In this document: positions 1 to 5,316 of the stretch, one piece after another
Layout of the letters: the number at the start of each line of letters is the position of its first letter
How positions within the stretch are numbered: position 1 is the stretch's first letter
Assembly: GCA_934667465.1 (NCBI GenBank)
Contig: CAKUMG010000218.1
Span: 1 to 8,126 of the forward strand
DNA: 8,126 nt
Reading direction: 5' to 3'
Source: an uncultured Actinoplanes sp.
Lineage (GTDB): Bacteria; Actinomycetota; Actinomycetes; Mycobacteriales; Micromonosporaceae
Made by a program: the position numbers and the translations under genes
Notes under the pieces: model-generated
What the model saw: the letters and a program-made list of their open reading frames with translations, nothing else
What the model was told of the DNA's origin: nothing
Database searches by the model: none

Positions 1-188
1 GCATCGACAGCCGGAGCAACGCGCCGATCGGCTCCTTCTCGATCGGCAACACGGGCGGCTGGCAGTCGTGGCGGTCCGTGCCGGGCAACATCACGGGGGT
101 GTCCGGCAGGCACACGGTCTACCTGACCTTCACCAGCGGCCAGCCGGCCGACTTCGTCAACGTCAACTGGTTCCAGTTCCGCCGCTGA
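1..188 (+). CDS. C-terminal end of a secreted carbohydrate-active protein with a CBM6-like module (partial)
   Basis: The frame is open from the left edge (first full codon at base 3) to TGA at 186-188 and gives 61 residues. They read like the last half of a family 6 carbohydrate-binding module: a GSFSIGNTGGWQSW stretch, then a PGNITGVSG turn, a TVYLTFTSG strand and the closing strand NVNWFQFRR. This pattern is typical of CBM6 modules at the C terminus of actinobacterial glycoside hydrolases. Such modules are beta-sandwiches that bind glycan chains through aromatic residues, and they act outside the cell. The catalytic part lies outside the window, so the parent enzyme (xylanase, glucanase, GH43-type and others are possible) cannot be named. 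The gene is followed by a strong hairpin and then by two secreted chitinases, which fits a polysaccharide-degradation region. Confidence 0.8.
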   Translation, partial: IDSRSNAPIGSFSIGNTGGWQSWRSVPGNITGVSGRHTVYLTFTSGQPADFVNVNWFQFRR

Positions 189-199
189 CGACGCGGTGT

Positions 200-236
200 C
201 TCCGGGCCGGTGGGGTCGGACCCCACCGGCCCGGAG
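200..236 (+). terminator. Long perfect hairpin, transcription terminator
   Basis: Two perfectly complementary 18-base arms (CTCCGGGCCGGTGGGGTC and its reverse complement) are separated by one G; in practice this is a stem of about 16 bp with a loop of about 5 nt. It starts 12 nt after the stop codon of the CBM6-containing gene and lies before the AT-rich chitinase promoter region. There is no clear T-tract, which is common for actinobacterial terminators. It should insulate the chitinase promoter from upstream transcription. Confidence 0.85.
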
Positions 237-240
237 CCGC

Positions 241-299
241 GTTAACTGGAAGTTAAGTTGGCCGATGTCTTTACAGGCTCTGTTAACTGTCCTAATAAT
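241..299 (+). promoter_or_regulatory. Chitinase operon promoter with GTTAACTG repeats
   Basis: This AT-rich stretch is sharply different from its surroundings. A sigma70-like promoter can be read as -35 TTTACA at 270-275, an 18-bp spacer, and -10 AATAAT at 294-299, with transcription starting near 306. The octamer GTTAACTG occurs at 241-248 and again at 282-289, the second copy between the -35 and -10 boxes. The first copy is part of a dyad, TTAACT-GGA-AGTTAA at 242-256. The placement suggests an operator for a regulator of chitin use. I do not recognise the motif, and I see no match to the DasR consensus (ACTGGTCTAGACCAGT) known from Streptomyces chitinase promoters. The promoter boxes and repeats are seen; the regulatory role is inferred. 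Confidence 0.6.
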
Positions 300-323
300 T
301 GGCGCACCCCCACTCCTTCGTGT

Positions 324-329
324 GGAAGG
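324..329 (+). promoter_or_regulatory. Ribosome binding site fixing the first chitinase start
   Basis: GGAAGG lies 8 nt upstream of the ATG at 338. It favours that ATG over the in-frame TTG at 299, which would add 13 residues in front of a standard signal peptide and would overlap the -10 box. Confidence 0.75.
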
Positions 330-337
330 CCATCCCC

Positions 338-1603
338 ATGCGCCGTTCCCTTCCCCTGGCCCTCGCCGCGGTCGTCATAGCCGGCGGCTCGGCCCTCTAT
401 GTCGCCACCTCGGCCAGCGCGGCCGTCGCCTGCGCCCCGGCGTGGAGCGCGAGCGCCGTCTACACCAACGGCGGGCAGGCCTCGCAGTCCGGCCGCAACT
501 ACACCGCCAAGTGGTGGACCCAGAACGAAGCCCCCTCGACCCACAGTGGTCAGTGGGACGTCTGGGCCGACAAGGGCGCGTGCGACGGCGGGACGACGCC
601 GCCGACCACCCCGCCCACCACGCCCCCGACCACCCCGCCCACGACCCCGCCCACAACGCCCCCGACGACGCCGCCCACGACTCCGCCGGCCAACCCGGGC
701 GGGTCGCTGCCGAAGCACTTCGTGACCGGCTACTGGCAGAACTTCGACAACCCGGCGAACGAGATCAAGCTCGCCGCGGTGCCGAACACGTACGACCTGA
801 TCGCCGTGGCGTTCGCGGACGCGACCAGCACGCCCGGGGCGGTCTCCTTCCACGTCGACGCGGGCCTCTCCGCCAGCGTGGGCGGCTACACCGACGCCCA
901 GTTCAAGGCGGACGTGGCCACGCTCAAGTCGCGCGGCAAGAAGGTCATCATCTCGGTCGGCGGTGAGCTCGGCTCGGTGGCGGTGAACAACGCGGCCGCG
1001 GCCACCGCGTTCGCCGACTCCGTGTACTCGCTGATGCAGACGTACGGGTTCGACGGCGTCGACATCGACCTGGAGAACGGGCTCAACCCGACCTACATGG
1101 GCCAGGCGCTGCGCAGCCTGCGGGCCAAGGCCGGCGCGAACCTGATCATCACGATGGCGCCGCAGACGATCGACATGCAGAACCCGGCCGGCTCCTACTT
1201 CAAGCTGGCGCTGGACATCAAGGACATCCTGACGGTCGTCCACACGCAGTTCTACAACTCGGGCGCGATGCTCGGCTGCGACAACAACGCCGCGTACGGG
1301 CAGGGGTCCGTCAACTTCATCGTCGCGCTGACCTGCATCCAGCTCGAGGCCGGCCTGCGCCCCGACCAGGTGGCCATCGGCCTCCCGGCGAGCACCGGCG
1401 CAGCGGGCGGCGGCTACGTGGCGCCCGCGGTCGTGAACCAGGCGCTCGACTGCCTGACCCGCGGCACCAACTGCGGCTCCTTCAAACCGCCGCGCACCTA
1501 CCCGGGTCTGCGCGGCGCCATGACCTGGTCGATCAACTGGGACGTCACCACCGGCAACGGCTGGGCCAACACCGTCTCCCCCCACGTGAGGAACCTGCCG
1601 TGA
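338..1603 (+). CDS. Secreted GH18 chitinase with N-terminal CBM5/12 chitin-binding module
   Basis: This 421-residue protein should cleave beta-1,4-N-acetylglucosamine links in chitin outside the cell. Residues 1-28 form a Sec-type signal peptide (MRRS, hydrophobic core, cleavage near SASA). Residues 30-82 are a small chitin-binding module of the CBM5/12 type with the hallmark AKWWTQ (57-62) and WDVW. Residues 86-117 are eight exact TTPP repeats serving as linker. The GH18 barrel runs from about 124 to the end and has SVGG at 206-209, the catalytic signature DGVDIDLE at 239-246 with acid E246, QFYN at 304-307 and an active-site-type Trp at 397. The catalytic domain is compact and seems to lack the large insertion of ChiA-type enzymes, so a ChiC/ChiD-like branch is likely. 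The stop codon overlaps the GTG start of a second chitinase, so both are made from one transcript. Confidence 0.95.
   Translation: MRRSLPLALAAVVIAGGSALYVATSASAAVACAPAWSASAVYTNGGQASQSGRNYTAKWWTQNEAPSTHSGQWDVWADKGACDGGTTPPTTPPTTPPTTPPTTPPTTPPTTPPTTPPANPGGSLPKHFVTGYWQNFDNPANEIKLAAVPNTYDLIAVAFADATSTPGAVSFHVDAGLSASVGGYTDAQFKADVATLKSRGKKVIISVGGELGSVAVNNAAAATAFADSVYSLMQTYGFDGVDIDLENGLNPTYMGQALRSLRAKAGANLIITMAPQTIDMQNPAGSYFKLALDIKDILTVVHTQFYNSGAMLGCDNNAAYGQGSVNFIVALTCIQLEAGLRPDQVAIGLPASTGAAGGGYVAPAVVNQALDCLTRGTNCGSFKPPRTYPGLRGAMTWSINWDVTTGNGWANTVSPHVRNLP
419..583 (+). repeat. Direct repeat copy A: chitin-binding module coding DNA
   Basis: This 165-nt stretch matches 1684-1848 with 20 differences and no gaps (88% identity), including a 42-nt perfect match (482-523 against 1747-1788). 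At protein level 47 of 55 residues agree. The similarity ends near the signal peptide on one side and the linker on the other. The catalytic domains are unrelated at this level, which points to module duplication or gene conversion. Confidence 0.9.
593..688 (+). repeat. Tandem repeat encoding a (TTPP)8 linker
   Basis: Eight consecutive 12-nt units each encode TTPP (residues 86-117 of the first chitinase). Synonymous codons vary between units. The repeat forms the extended, probably glycosylatable hinge between chitin-binding and catalytic domains. Such an array is prone to length change by slippage; the equivalent linker in the next gene is shorter and irregular. Confidence 0.9.
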
Positions 1604-2781
1604 AGCTGAAGACCCTCGCCACGGCCCTCGCCGTGACGCTCGCCGGATCCGCGGCGGCGATCCTCCCGATGACGTCCTCCAGTGCGGCCGTCGCCTGCGC
1701 CCCGGCATGGAGCGCAAGCGCCGTCTACACCAACGGCAACCAGGCGTCGCAGTCCGGCCGCAACTACACCGCCAAGTGGTGGACCCAGGGCGACAGCCCG
1801 GCGACCCACAGCGCCCAGTGGGACGTGTGGGCCGACAACGGCGTCTGCGGTCCCACCACGCCGCCGACCACCCCGCCGCCCACGACGCCCCCGCCCGCCA
1901 CCGGCACCAAGATGGCCTCGGCGCCGTACATCTATCCGGGCTGGGGCAATCCGCCCGCGCCCGCCACCGTCATGAACGCGACAGGCGTGCGGGCCTTCAC
2001 CATCGCGTTCGTGCTGGCCAACGGCTGCAACCCGGTCTGGGACGGCGAGAGCGGCCTGACCGGCGGGGTGCACGCGAGCACGATCAACGCGATCAAGGCG
2101 GCCGGCGGCAGCGTGGTTCCGTCGATCGGCGGCTGGAGCGGCAACAAGCTCGGCCCGAACTGCGCGACGCCCGAGCTGCTCGCCGGCGCGTACCAGAAGG
2201 TGATCGACGCGTTCGGCCTGCAGGCGATCGACATCGACATCGAGAACGTTGACGAATTTGAGAATTACGTTGTGCAGGACCGGATCCTGGGCGCCCTGAA
2301 GATCGTCAAGCAGCGGAACCCGGGGGTGAAGACGATCCTGACGTTCGGCACCACCCCGACCGGCCCGAACGCGCACGGCGTACGGCTGATCAATCAGGCT
2401 CGTGCCCTGGGCGCCAACGTCGACATCTTCACCCAGATGCCGTTCGACTTCGGCGTCGGCAACGGCGACATGTACGCGGCCACGGTCGGCGCCTCGGAGG
2501 GGCTGAAGAACCAGCTCAAGGCGACGTTCGGCTGGACCGACGCGCAGGCGTACTCGCGGATGGGCATCTCCGGCATGAACGGTCTCTCCGACCAGCTGGA
2601 GACGACCACCCCGCAGACGTGGACCCGGATCCGCGACTACGCGAAGAACAACAACCTGGCCCGCTTCACGTTCTGGGCGGTCAACCGGGACCGTGGCTGC
2701 GCCGGCGGCGGCGTGGTCTCGGACTGCTCCGGCATCGCGCAGGCGGACTGGGAGTTCACCCGCATCAGCGCGGGCTTCTAG
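1600..2781 (+). CDS. Secreted GH18 chitinase (second catalytic type) with N-terminal CBM5/12 module
   Basis: This 393-residue secreted chitinase-like enzyme starts at GTG overlapping the previous stop (GTGA). A GAGGA ribosome site lies at 1588-1592, 7 nt upstream. Residues 1-29 are a signal peptide. Residues 31-83 are a CBM5/12 module nearly identical to that of the preceding gene. Residues 86-100 are a short Thr/Pro linker. The catalytic part, from about 105, has SIGGW at 175-179, the GH18 core DIDIE at 211-215 with presumed acid E215, MPFD at 280-283 and FTFWAVNRDR near the end. Compared with DGxDxDxE, the leading Asp-Gly is Gln-Ala here; I recall the same in a common actinobacterial GH18 branch, so activity is probably kept. 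Mode of action (endo or exo) cannot be read from sequence. Sharing a chitin-binding module and transcript with the upstream chitinase suggests complementary attack. Confidence 0.92.
   Translation: MKLKTLATALAVTLAGSAAAILPMTSSSAAVACAPAWSASAVYTNGNQASQSGRNYTAKWWTQGDSPATHSAQWDVWADNGVCGPTTPPTTPPPTTPPPATGTKMASAPYIYPGWGNPPAPATVMNATGVRAFTIAFVLANGCNPVWDGESGLTGGVHASTINAIKAAGGSVVPSIGGWSGNKLGPNCATPELLAGAYQKVIDAFGLQAIDIDIENVDEFENYVVQDRILGALKIVKQRNPGVKTILTFGTTPTGPNAHGVRLINQARALGANVDIFTQMPFDFGVGNGDMYAATVGASEGLKNQLKATFGWTDAQAYSRMGISGMNGLSDQLETTTPQTWTRIRDYAKNNNLARFTFWAVNRDRGCAGGGVVSDCSGIAQADWEFTRISAGF
1684..1848 (+). repeat. Direct repeat copy B: chitin-binding module coding DNA
   Basis: Second copy of the 165-nt chitin-binding module DNA, paired with 419-583 at 88% identity. 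The pair can mediate homologous recombination deleting 1265 bp and fusing the first signal peptide to the second catalytic domain. Confidence 0.9.
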
Positions 2782-2792
2782 AGGCAGTCGTA

Positions 2793-2829
2793 CGCGCGGC
2801 CGTGGACCTCAGTGGTTCGCGGCCGCGCG
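2793..2829. terminator. Hairpin between convergent genes, probably a bidirectional terminator
   Basis: A stem of 16 pairs with a 5-nt loop can form: CGCGCGGCCG at 2793-2802 pairs with CGGCCGCGCG at 2820-2829, and the stem continues through GGACC (2804-2808) with GGTTC (2814-2818), using two G-U pairs. It begins 11 nt after the chitinase stop and covers the last codons of the convergent DedA gene. It can therefore stop transcripts from both sides, although on the minus strand the two wobble pairs become A-C mismatches. Confidence 0.7.
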
Positions 2830-3465
2830 GCGGCGCTTGCGGACCTTCTTGACGACCCAGCTGATCACCGCGTACGCCATCAGGGCGAGGATCGCGTAGT
2901 CGAACCAGCTGCTGTACTTCTCCACCTGCTCCCAGCGGGACCCGAGGGCGTAGCCGGCGCCGACGAAGAGCGTGTTCCAGATGCCGCTGCCGATCGTGGT
3001 GAAGAGGACGAAGATCCCCAGCGGCATGTGGTTGGCGCCGGCCGGGATCGAGACGAGGCTGCGGACCACCGGGGCCATTCTTCCGAACAGGACCGCCGCC
3101 TTGGCGTGCCGCTCGAACCACCGGTCCGCCTTGGTCAGGTCGTCCGCGTCGACCAGCGGGATGCGGTCGAGCCAGCGCTTGAGCCGGTCCTCGCCGAGAC
3201 CCCGGCCGAGCCAGTAGAGCAGCAGCGCACCGACCACCGAGCCGACCGTGGCGGCGACCGTGACCAGCACCAGGTTCACCCGGCCCTCGTACGCCAGGAA
3301 GCCGGCCATGGAGAGCACGATCTCGCTGGGGATCGGCGGGATGAGGTTCTCCAGCGCCACCAGCAGGCCCACGCCGAGCTCGCCGAGTGAATCGATCACC
3401 GACGCCACCCACCCGGTCAGGCCACCCTGCTGGGTGATGTCGGATTCGGCGGCCAGCGGCACCAT
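2809..3465 (-). CDS. DedA-family inner-membrane protein
   Basis: This 218-residue integral membrane protein belongs to the DedA / SNARE-associated (VTT domain) family. Some members are established flippases returning undecaprenyl phosphate or phosphatidylethanolamine across the membrane, and loss of others affects envelope stress and proton-motive force. Family marks seen: ALENLIPPIPSE at 37-48 with the two conserved acidic residues E39 and E48, FGRMAPVVRS at 127-136 with R129 and R135, followed by SIPAG at 139-143. Hydrophobic segments lie near 62-87, 148-174 and 188-205, and the C terminus is a basic, probably cytosolic tail (KKVRKRRR). The start at 3465 is chosen because AAGGAG (3473-3478) sits 7 nt upstream. 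A longer reading frame to 3657 would overlap the divergent gene. Its lipid substrate cannot be read from sequence. Confidence 0.92.
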   Translation of the reverse strand: MVPLAAESDITQQGGLTGWVASVIDSLGELGVGLLVALENLIPPIPSEIVLSMAGFLAYEGRVNLVLVTVAATVGSVVGALLLYWLGRGLGEDRLKRWLDRIPLVDADDLTKADRWFERHAKAAVLFGRMAPVVRSLVSIPAGANHMPLGIFVLFTTIGSGIWNTLFVGAGYALGSRWEQVEKYSSWFDYAILALMAYAVISWVVKKVRKRRRAAANH

Positions 3466-3568
3466 CGGCAGGCTCCTTCGCAGGTAGGGGGACCATGAAC
3501 CCTTACCCGGGGGAGCGCGAAAGATTCCCGGGTTTCCGCGTCGGCGGGCCTGGTGAAGAAGAAGGGCC
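3466..3568. promoter_or_regulatory. Divergent intergenic region between dedA-type and GH13 genes
   Basis: These 103 bp must hold the start signals of both divergent genes. A 7-bp inverted repeat (ACCCGGG at 3505-3511, CCCGGGT at 3527-3533, 15 nt apart) lies in the middle and could be a shared operator, although CCCGGG is self-complementary and could arise by chance in GC-rich DNA. A purine-rich GAAGAAGAAGGG at 3555-3566 supplies the ribosome site of the GH13 gene. I see no convincing -35/-10 pair for either gene. Confidence 0.35.
3473..3478 (-). promoter_or_regulatory. Ribosome binding site deciding the DedA start
   Basis: On the minus strand AAGGAG precedes the ATG at 3465 by 7 nt. It rules out the 64-residue N-terminal extension that the open frame would allow. 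Confidence 0.8.
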
Positions 3569-5215
3569 ATGAGCGACCGGTGGTACGAGAAGGCCGTGGT
3601 GTATTGCCTCGACATCGACACCTTTGCCGATTCGGACGGCGACGGGGTCGGTGACATCCGGGGGCTGATCGGCCGCCTGGACTATCTGGCCCGGCTGGGG
3701 ATCAACTGCCTGTGGCTGAACCCCATCCACCCGACGCCGGACCGGGACGACGGCTACGACGTGACGGACTTCTACAACGTCGATCCGCGCTTCGGCAACC
3801 TCGGCGACTTCGCGGAGCTGCTGCACCAGGCGGGCAACCGGGGTATCAAGGTCATCATCGACCTGGTCGTCAACCACGTGTCGAACGAGCACCCGTGGTT
3901 CCAGTCCGCGCGGTCGTCGCCGGACTCGCCGTACCGGGACTGGTTCGTCTGGTCCGACACCGAGCCGGCCGATCGCGGTCAGGGCATGGTGTTCCCGGGC
4001 GAGCAGAAGGAGACGTGGACCTACGACCGGACCGCGAAGAAGTGGTTCTACCACCGGTTCTACAAGTTCCAGCCGGACCTCAACATCACCAACCCCGAGG
4101 TCCGCGAGGAGATCAAGAAGATCTGCGCGTTCTGGCTGCAGCTGGGCGTGGCCGGTTTCCGGATGGACGCGGTGCCGTTCATCATCGAGGAGACCGAGCC
4201 CGGCAAGCCGCAGCCGTCGATGGACTTCGGTTTCCTCACCGAGCTGCGCCAGCACATCCAGTGGCGCAAGGCCGACGCCGTGCTGCTCGCCGAGGCCAAT
4301 GTCGAACCGGACCAGCTCAAGAACTTCTTCGGCGACGAGGGCGGCTCGTCGAACCGCATCCACATGCTCTTCGACTTCATGCTGAACAGCCGGCTGATGC
4401 TGGCCCTGGCCCGCAAGGACCCCGAGGGCATCATCGACGCGCTGCGCGACACGCCCAAGCTGCCGGCCGGCGGCCAGTGGGCGACGTTCCTGCGCAACCA
4501 CGACGAGGTCGACCTGTCGCGGCTCACCGCCGAGCAGCGCGAGCAGGTGTTCGCCGAGTTCGGGCCGGACGAGGACATGCAGCTGTACGGGCGCGGGATC
4601 CGGCGCCGGCTCGCCCCGATGCTCAACGGCGACCGGCGGCGCATCGAGCTCGCGTACGCGCTGCAGTTCAGCCTGCGCGGCACGCCGGTGGTGCGCTACG
4701 GCGAGGAACTCGGCATGGGTGAGGATCTCAGCCTGGACGGGCGCAACGCCATCCGTACGCCCATGCAGTGGAACGCCCTGCCGAACGGCGGCTTCTCCTC
4801 GGCGAAGCCGGACCAGCTCGTCCGGCCGGTGATCTCGGGCGGCGACTTCGGCTACGAGACGGTCAACGCGACGCTGCAGCGGCACGACCCGTCCTCGCTC
4901 CTGTCGTGGTTCGAGCGCATGATCCGTACGCTGCGCGAGACCCCGGAGGTCGGCAGCGGCTCGTGCACCCACGTGGACGTGCCGGTGCCGCACGGCGTGC
5001 TGGTGCACCGGGCCGACGACCACACGGGCTGCATGGTGTTCATCCACAACCTGGGTGCCGACGACGCCGTGGTGGACCTCGGCACGCTGGCCGAGGAGGC
5101 CGAGTTCCCCAACGACATCCTGGCCGACCAGAAGTACCCCGACCCGGACAAGTTCGAGGCCCTGCCGGTGGCCGGGTACGGGTACCGCTGGCTGCGCCTC
5201 AAGCGCACCGCGTAA
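3569..5215 (+). CDS. GH13 alpha-glucan enzyme, trehalose synthase (TreS)-like
   Basis: This 548-residue cytosolic protein (no signal peptide) has a complete GH13 (alpha-amylase family) barrel. The conserved regions are all present: DSDGDGVGD at 21-29, DLVVNH at 98-103, GFRMDAVPF at 196-204 with nucleophile D200, LLAEAN at 239-244 with acid/base E242, and FLRNHDE at 307-313 with stabiliser D312. Blocks GIRRRLAPML, RTPMQW and GYETVNA match what I know of trehalose synthases, which interconvert maltose and trehalose, so this is the best functional guess. Against certainty, this is a divergent, widespread actinobacterial type also annotated as alpha-amylase, and no maltokinase, GlgE or GlgB gene is adjacent. 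A C-terminal beta domain follows residue 450. The ATG at 3569 sits close behind a GAAGAAGAAGGG ribosome site and gives the usual family N terminus (WYEKAVVY). Confidence 0.88.
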   Translation: MSDRWYEKAVVYCLDIDTFADSDGDGVGDIRGLIGRLDYLARLGINCLWLNPIHPTPDRDDGYDVTDFYNVDPRFGNLGDFAELLHQAGNRGIKVIIDLVVNHVSNEHPWFQSARSSPDSPYRDWFVWSDTEPADRGQGMVFPGEQKETWTYDRTAKKWFYHRFYKFQPDLNITNPEVREEIKKICAFWLQLGVAGFRMDAVPFIIEETEPGKPQPSMDFGFLTELRQHIQWRKADAVLLAEANVEPDQLKNFFGDEGGSSNRIHMLFDFMLNSRLMLALARKDPEGIIDALRDTPKLPAGGQWATFLRNHDEVDLSRLTAEQREQVFAEFGPDEDMQLYGRGIRRRLAPMLNGDRRRIELAYALQFSLRGTPVVRYGEELGMGEDLSLDGRNAIRTPMQWNALPNGGFSSAKPDQLVRPVISGGDFGYETVNATLQRHDPSSLLSWFERMIRTLRETPEVGSGSCTHVDVPVPHGVLVHRADDHTGCMVFIHNLGADDAVVDLGTLAEEAEFPNDILADQKYPDPDKFEALPVAGYGYRWLRLKRTA

Positions 5216-5236
5216 AGCTGCACCTGCACTGAAGTT

Positions 5237-5268
5237 TGTTACCGGCGGGGATTAACCCGCCGGTAACA
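5237..5268 (+). promoter_or_regulatory. 32-nt dyad: operator of the SDR gene and/or terminator of the GH13 gene
   Basis: TGTTACCGGCGGG at 5237-5249 and its exact reverse complement at 5256-5268 flank a 6-nt loop, giving a 13-bp stem. It starts 21 nt after the GH13 stop, so it can act as a terminator. A promoter can also be read with -35 TTAACC at 5252-5257, inside the dyad, and -10 TAGAGT at 5275-5280 (17-nt spacer). This makes an operator for a TetR- or GntR-type repressor plausible. No T-tract follows. Confidence 0.6.
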
Positions 5269-5280
5269 CCTCGGTAGAGT
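5252..5280 (+). promoter_or_regulatory. Candidate promoter of the SDR gene
   Basis: TTAACC (5252-5257) and TAGAGT (5275-5280) are spaced by 17 nt, about 37 nt upstream of the SDR start codon. A GGGAGG ribosome site at 5305-5310 lies 6 nt before that ATG. The match to sigma70 consensus is moderate. Confidence 0.45.
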
Positions 5281-5316
5281 CGGCCCTCAAGAAGATCGAT
5301 CTGCGGGAGGCCAGGA

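Noticed and set aside
299..337. Upstream TTG start adding 13 residues to the first chitinase
   Set aside because: It overlaps the likely -10 box and precedes a normal signal peptide; the ATG at 338 has GGAAGG at proper spacing.
593..688. Tandem array considered as a CRISPR-like repeat
   Set aside because: Units are 12 nt without spacers and encode TTPP in frame in a secreted enzyme linker.
242..1717. Long minus-strand open frame (491 codons) opposite the first chitinase
   Set aside because: Its translation is Arg/Gly/Val-rich low complexity with no family pattern, and it lies antisense to a gene with clear domains; such frames arise from high third-position GC.
1498..2376. Minus-strand open frame of 292 codons across the chitinase junction
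   Set aside because: Same low-complexity composition and antisense to two well-supported GH18 genes.
3466..3657. N-terminal extension of the DedA protein to 3657
   Set aside because: It would overlap the divergent GH13 gene, has no DedA similarity, and the ATG at 3465 has a strong ribosome site.
3503..5047. Minus-strand open frame of 514 codons opposite the GH13 gene
   Set aside because: No recognisable domain; mirrors the codon structure of the GH13 gene, whose catalytic motifs are intact.
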